The position numbers were made by a program, and so were the translations under genes. Under the pieces are notes generated by a model. The model saw only the letters and a list, made by a program, of their open reading frames with translations, searched no databases and was not told the origin of the DNA. This document shows positions 61,101 to 64,000 of a DNA stretch of 64,000 nucleotides, piece after piece. The DNA comes from an archaeon (GTDB taxonomy: Archaea; Nanobdellota; Nanobdellia; Woesearchaeales; UBA9642): positions 88,776 through 152,775 of the forward strand of contig JAGVGF010000002.1 of NCBI GenBank assembly GCA_020057295.1, in the 5' to 3' direction. Position 1 is the stretch's first letter. Each line of letters starts with the position of its first letter.

Positions 61101-63581
61101 AGTAATAATTGTTTTGTAAGATTTAATGTAAATATATCTGCACTTCAAAATAATCAAACAAGATATCTAATATACTATGATAATACAAGTACAACCTCTG
61201 CTACTCAAACAGTTCCATTAAAGGGAATAAATATTCAAAGAGATACTGTTTCTGCAACAGGAGCTACTCTTACTGTCGGCATTACTAGTGCAAATCGTAG
61301 TAAATCTTTCATTTTATTTACTTCAAGAGTTGGTTCAACAGGACCAAATCAACACGAGATAACCAGTGATATGCTTATTGATACTCAGATAAGATTCGAG
61401 AGATATCTTGGCACTACTGCTGCTAATATTTATTGGCAATTAATAGAAGGTTCAGATATTAATGTTCAAAGAGGATTGACTTCTTTTATAGCTACAGACG
61501 CAAATATTAATGTAACTGTAAACTCTGTTAATTTATCAAATTCATTTTTGATAATTAATGGACGTGTTAATTCTGGAACCGCAGGTCAAGCACCTAGAGG
61601 AATATTTGAAGGACGATTTATTAATTCAACAACAATTTCTCTATCAAGAGGAATTACGGGAACGGCAGCAATTGCGGGATGGCAAGTTGTTGAATGGTCT
61701 AAGACTAATGTTCAATCAAATAATTTAACTTTAACTGCTAATCCTGTTATTGTTAATATTAATCCTGTAGTTGTTAATAGATCTTTTTTAATAATATCTA
61801 GAACCACTACAGGAGATACTGGTGCAGATACCAATTATGTTTTAGGATATATAATAAATTCTACTGCAATAAATATTTCACGTGTTGGAACTACAGGTTC
61901 TACAGTTGTTACATGGTTTGTTGTTGAATTACCTAATGAATATTATATTCAATCAGGTCAAGTCTCTACAACAAATTCTGTAAACCAAGCAATAACTTCT
62001 GTGGATATGTCACAAACTTTTAATTCAGAATCTTGGTCTTCTACTCAGACAGGAACAACTTATACTAATGCAATGATGACTTCTTTTTTGACGAATTCTA
62101 CTAATATGAATTATACAAAACAAACCGCAGTAAATACAAATGTTATAGGATGGTTTGCAATACAATCAAGAGATCCACAATATTCTATAGATGATACTCA
62201 TAAATTTATAACTCGAGAATCAAATGTTACTGGAGCCCTCGGAACATATAATTTGGTTTGGAATACTGCTAATCAATCATTTGGAAATTATTCTGTTGTT
62301 GTGACAGCAACAAAAGCGAATTATACTACCGCATATGATTATGGAACATTTGAATTAATACCTGATCAAACTCCCCCAAATGTTACTCTTTTAACTCCAC
62401 TAAATGCTACGGTCTCTGGATCGGGATATTTTAATTTTACTTATGTTCCATTTGATTTGACTCTCGCAAGTTGTACATTATATATGGATATAAACGGGAT
62501 TTTTGGACCTCAAGCTACAAATCTTAGTCCAATAAATAATGCCTCAAACACTTTTTCTTCCATCTATGTTGGTGCGGGATTCTTTAATTGGAATATAAAT
62601 TGTACTGATTTATATAATAATTCAGGATTCTCTCCTTATAATTATACTCTTAATATTACTGGACCAGACTTGGTTATTACAAGAGATGATATATGGTTTA
62701 GCAATGATTCGAGATTAGAATTTGGAAATATAACCTTATTTGCAAATATCACAAATCAAGGGTTGAGTCCAGCAAATAGATCATTCATTGTACAATTTTT
62801 TAGAGGAGATCCTGATACTACAGGAATTCAAATCGGATCGAATATTACAATAATCAACATGACTGTCGGAGAAGTTATAACAATAAACACTACATATTTA
62901 TTGACTTCTGGGTTAAATAATATTTTTGTGAAGTTGGATTCAAATAATTTATTAAATGAATCAGAAGAATCTAATAATAAAGCAAATAATAGTTTAAATA
63001 TTGGACTATATCAATATTATTTTGGGAATGTGTCACGAAATTTTGTATTCGGATCTCCTTCTGGAAATTTAACTGTATTCTATTCAGAAGTTAATAGTAC
63101 TCCTAATGGCTACTTATTTATAGCAGATGCAGATAGTGTCTTTTCGTTCGCAAATCTACAAGCATTGTCTAGAAATATAAATAATAATTCTGTAAATAAT
63201 GATTTTTCTGATTTGGATATATCGTTGAATAGTACTGGATCTTCCGGCTCTATAAATGAAGTGTGGACCAATAATACAGATTCTCCTTTGCATGTTGATA
63301 TAATTAATTTAACTTCAAAAATAATAAACGATGTTCCTTTTATAAATAGCACTACGAATAGTAGTTTTGAAACAGGCATATTATGGGATACTAGTGATGA
63401 TTTGTCATTAAACTTACAATATGATCCCACAGATAAAGAAGATGTCGTATTTGTTACTAAAATATCGACACCAATGATTGGAAGTTATGGTACATACAAT
63501 TACGAGTTGAAAATACCTTCCAACTTAAGATCTTATTCCGGTAGCGTTAATATGGTAACATTTTATTATGAATTGAAATAA
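55128..63581 (+). CDS. Giant secreted surface protein, paralogue, 2817 aa
   Basis: The ATG overlaps the stop of the first giant gene (TAATG), so the two are coupled. A signal-type helix lies at about 22-42 (LFVFFVTLLFLIVTPSVTSI). The same layout as the upstream protein recurs: LWKCKDWNFTTQSCFGTWSK (about 463), a propeller-like repeat block (about 508-870) and Ig-like repeats (from about 877). A DUF2341-like domain (WWNTSFKYRKNL, about 1921-2030), one CARDB-like domain (about 2513-2620) and the shared C-terminal domain ending YELKIPSNLRSYSGSVNMVT follow. Unlike its partner it has four tandem repeats of about 75 aa at about 2052-2350 with FWVVE-like endings. No membrane anchor at the end. Paired paralogues may form a hetero-assembly or offer alternative binding faces. 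Confidence 0.85.
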   Translation: MNIHLPEYRKKNIILAETLKNTSLFVFFVTLLFLIVTPSVTSIPMMSFDKNYYVTNDVVSILTKDPSPLTISGSLTLEVSIKEDTNYYFKYLGSVNEIISFIPTQSGEYIFRLYNENGNLIDEKSFLVYDKSVDSCATHKLGSQILIDLEEYAFDLGSKLPSEIELIYSNALSTNKIVYNGGITPQIYYTPSIIGKYSLYADGIYLACYDIIDDFAIENSKIIHSTNENLNNITYLNNQISNQTSNSMNKTTFINGLNISLISNQYDSKNTSSIVIDLNNSLIQSETGRLKKKIILFKIKNSLNESLNADTFVYEKEKIVGTIQNTNSNNKDYASNVKDNILENNLLLNTRISVIDYTANTSISNNAYTPDFLVINDTSASLQNASLDADIEFVSGSVKKINFKNLEYKENMEVGVDEVTEKLSSNKLLEKSEKKELKAYAVNLYDLNFTAASFTSIAVGTELWKCKDWNFTTQSCFGTWSKLMDIIPGQEYNVSLFPGDPGFIETFDVNVAIDIDILALDNNTVVLAWIKNGTTVTGNFEIWNTNGSIIVNDTTFDAGMDTQSRVSLDLINTNDFIIASIDGSTNISNFYFYNRTGSMIQSATTISANVGDFNDLSVCQLGDRFIYSYIDANPAQFDGSFQIVNNSGNFIGTITDVDTTVTTTTALQNFVSCAAINITNWVYLYYDVTSSDVTLNARTNTGTNVVLTDLNANVGTTSQVAVATSRNEYIANLYYNSVAATQDVILNIRQLNGAVLTNIATVTPDATAGANIRLDIAEIDALGTSYFVPTWYDAGDTTIKAAVYNETGGQITAPFIVTTTPNTGYRIVAVAGYNSNAELGLCNGTFVIAYTNSSGNAIFNKYLINGSQWNGICPDVTPPTVNLTYPSNDSIVENNNISFNFTVIDDRDVVLPNCSLYTNFTGNFIINKTIYNVTSGIETSINVTNIDDGKYIWNIRCYDNSSNNAFAINAPNNFTLYINKNIPSITNPLINRTVLNQSNYVQLNVTISDSFGISNALLTMLYPNGTKINYTLSNSGNNYYYNFNNTVQLGIYNITLVWANDTLGQSNQNNTLILSFNVTASPPSDFNLLAPTNATVSTNLIPNMNWQQTTDETFANYTLILDKDSTFATPDYTYAISPITNTSYILGFALDVNSVYYWRVIAYDIFGNSKNSTNDFIYITDNSGPLITLNIPETNSFVLMSNVLFNYTPIDANTISNCTLYTNATGTFSPNQTNFTIANTLPNYLSMNLNDGYYLWNILCFDQVGNYKFSNNNFTLKIDTTPPNVTILNPQNNTYENNTNNVLFYGNATDVMTGVDNCSLIINNTVRQTKSVTEGIVFNFTEFVSNGNYVWNINCTDSNGFIGSSVNYFINVSVVDTNPPLIQLNTPTNNEYINTSTIIFNYTVDDASGIENCSIFIGGILNSTNYTVSNHQDNLFTISEFTFGTKNWRIACYDNTTERNYRLSSTRNFIVDLTNPVVTLNIPGNSTTPLYLNYSTIEFNYTPSDANLYSCALYANFTGSFIEEQINLTPTNSQNNYFTQTINDGNYAWNILCTDLSSRSSFALQNYLILVDTHAPDYSNINVSPYSNSPYNSSKKYFFNITWTDNFEISQVIFESDIDSYALYGISGNLTNYTINSSDLGSSKNYSINFTNIAAGNYVYTWYAIDAAGNLNKTELLTYNVSQENSSVNLLINGSDANFSINEGNYVNLTGTLLVPLIGVIDLYVGESLINSGIAPIYNITLFENPGIYNVTAFYNYSQNYSSSSDTHFVIVSDISSPLITLNVPITNSPIASGEITLQYIVNDKSDIANCSLYINGTLNQTDNSITRNVTQFFVVSLPQGNYTWTVDCYDNSSNHNYNISTTWIFRALDASVINLVVSPLESQYEIVENAIIEINTTGQFNDTLNTNFTADIIYGNTSLPWWNTSFKYRKNLLFTENYNNSRDVTMDVNITGLSALINNCTTQTRIVEIVIYNGTINQSIIPFEILSGDDSNNCFVRFNVNISALQNNQTRYLIYYDNTSTTSATQTVPLKGINIQRDTVSATGATLTVGITSANRSKSFILFTSRVGSTGPNQHEITSDMLIDTQIRFERYLGTTAANIYWQLIEGSDINVQRGLTSFIATDANINVTVNSVNLSNSFLIINGRVNSGTAGQAPRGIFEGRFINSTTISLSRGITGTAAIAGWQVVEWSKTNVQSNNLTLTANPVIVNINPVVVNRSFLIISRTTTGDTGADTNYVLGYIINSTAINISRVGTTGSTVVTWFVVELPNEYYIQSGQVSTTNSVNQAITSVDMSQTFNSESWSSTQTGTTYTNAMMTSFLTNSTNMNYTKQTAVNTNVIGWFAIQSRDPQYSIDDTHKFITRESNVTGALGTYNLVWNTANQSFGNYSVVVTATKANYTTAYDYGTFELIPDQTPPNVTLLTPLNATVSGSGYFNFTYVPFDLTLASCTLYMDINGIFGPQATNLSPINNASNTFSSIYVGAGFFNWNINCTDLYNNSGFSPYNYTLNITGPDLVITRDDIWFSNDSRLEFGNITLFANITNQGLSPANRSFIVQFFRGDPDTTGIQIGSNITIINMTVGEVITINTTYLLTSGLNNIFVKLDSNNLLNESEESNNKANNSLNIGLYQYYFGNVSRNFVFGSPSGNLTVFYSEVNSTPNGYLFIADADSVFSFANLQALSRNINNNSVNNDFSDLDISLNSTGSSGSINEVWTNNTDSPLHVDIINLTSKIINDVPFINSTTNSSFETGILWDTSDDLSLNLQYDPTDKEDVVFVTKISTPMIGSYGTYNYELKIPSNLRSYSGSVNMVTFYYELK

Positions 63582-63738
63582 TATACTAGCTAAAACGATA
63601 AATAAATTAAAGATATACAAATATATATAAATTTTTAAATAAACAATAACATAAACATATAAAATGAGGAGAGGTGAGTATTGAATAGGAATTGTTCTAA
63701 CACTATTGCTATTTTAGCTAGGTTTACCTATTATTATC
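63582..63738 (+). promoter_or_regulatory. Promoter and leader region of the last gene, with a 21-codon upstream frame
   Basis: ATATATATAAATTTTTAAAT (about 63621-63645) provides TATA boxes. GAGGTGAGTATTG at 63671-63683 is an SD plus a TTG that opens a 21-codon frame (63681-63746) starting MNRNCSNTIAILARF and ending at a TGA that overlaps the ATG of the next gene. The same GGTGAGTATTG occurs before the winged-helix gene at 42486-42496. Confidence 0.45.
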
Positions 63739-64000
63739 ATGTTTGAATTATTCAAAAAGACGGACGAAGAAAAAAATTTAGATAAAAATGCGGATAAGCA
63801 AAAATTAGTAATGAGTAGTTCTTCAGATACCGCTATGGCATCTTTAGATCCTCCTTCAACATTGCCTGAATTAGCGAAAGACTTGTACGAGAAAGAAGAG
63901 GAAAAGAAATCAACTGTCAATGAACCTGTTGAATCTGTAAAACTTTCCGAATCAAAGATTCCCAAAATTTCTATGAACAATATTCCTAAAATTACCTTTC
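63739..64000 (+). CDS. Partial gene, cytoplasmic protein start (MFELFKK type), cut by window end
   Basis: The frame from ATG 63739 is open to the window edge (87 codons). It starts MFELFKKTDEEKNLDKNADK and continues with a Ser/Pro-rich and acidic/basic linker (PPSTLPELAKDLYEKEEEKK, ESVKLSESKIPKIS). There is no signal peptide. The head resembles that of the coiled-coil protein at 40096 (MFWFKKKEKE), so it may be another cytoplasmic member of the surface-system series. No domain is visible in the part present. Confidence 0.6.
   Translation, partial: MFELFKKTDEEKNLDKNADKQKLVMSSSSDTAMASLDPPSTLPELAKDLYEKEEEKKSTVNEPVESVKLSESKIPKISMNNIPKITF

Noticed and set aside
1-64000. Insertion sequences, integrases or prophage genes
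   Set aside because: I saw no transposase or integrase catalytic motifs, terminal inverted repeats with target duplications, or capsid/terminase genes.

Overview
The window looks like a piece of an AT-rich archaeal genome, most likely a DPANN-type lineage (Woesearchaeota/Pacearchaeota-like). The signs are archaeal TATA boxes about 26 nt upstream of starts, Shine-Dalgarno motifs of the GGTGA type placed 3-6 nt before ATG, archaeal/eukaryotic-type housekeeping genes (Elp3, Fap7-like adenylate kinase, NFACT protein, NSUN methylase, TtuA/Ncs6-type thiolase), a stand-alone 5S rRNA gene, and very large Asn/Thr/Ser-rich Ig-repeat surface proteins. Bacterial-type parts are mixed in (NrdR, class II NrdJ, RmlC, CDP-sugar genes). 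The exact lineage is inference.

Region 1 (1-13715) is a surface-glycan locus. A leftward gene run holds a two-subunit transketolase-like enzyme, a sugar epimerase/reductase, two paralogous sugar C-methyltransferases, CDP-glucose 4,6-dehydratase, glucose-1-phosphate cytidylyltransferase, a glycosyltransferase, a methyltransferase and a Wzx-type flippase. After it come a GT4 glycosyltransferase, a UDP-hexose 4-epimerase and a UDP-sugar 6-dehydrogenase. The set points to a branched, C-methylated CDP-sugar plus a uronic-acid amino sugar. RmlC (15098) and UDP-GlcNAc 2-epimerase (17114) lie further on and probably feed the same glycan.

Region 2 (13771-30768) is mostly informational and housekeeping. 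It has a tandem Lrp/AsnC regulator with a 12-bp inverted repeat around its own TATA box, an isolated 5S rRNA with promoter and T-tract, an operon-like run (nrdR - small membrane protein - Fap7 - NFACT - 2-epimerase - NSUN), and the B12-dependent ribonucleotide reductase with a near-consensus NrdR box upstream. Next is a compact wobble-uridine tRNA modification set (ubiquitin-like sulfur carrier, TtuA/Ncs6, E1-like activator, Elp3), then a DUF1003 membrane protein and cofactor-independent phosphoglycerate mutase.

Region 3 (31011-64000) is the most unusual part: about 33 kb of rightward genes. It begins with a broken small reading frame or structured RNA and two overlapping ribbon-helix-helix regulators. 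Then come a 1058-aa membrane-anchored surface protein and a 1297-aa membrane-bound HerA/FtsK-family ATPase with its own extracellular region, a KNDFANW-type module and TPRs. Two small soluble proteins carry the same module, with a coiled-coil protein between them and a small anchored protein after them. A winged-helix regulator with a 16-bp palindrome at its promoter precedes two giant secreted paralogues (3971 and 2817 aa). The giants share Ig-like arrays, a DUF2341-like domain, CARDB-like domains and a conserved C-terminal domain without a membrane anchor. A final gene runs off the window. I read this as a candidate undescribed archaeal system for export, assembly or control of giant adhesins, energised by the HerA-like ATPase; the function is inferred, not shown.
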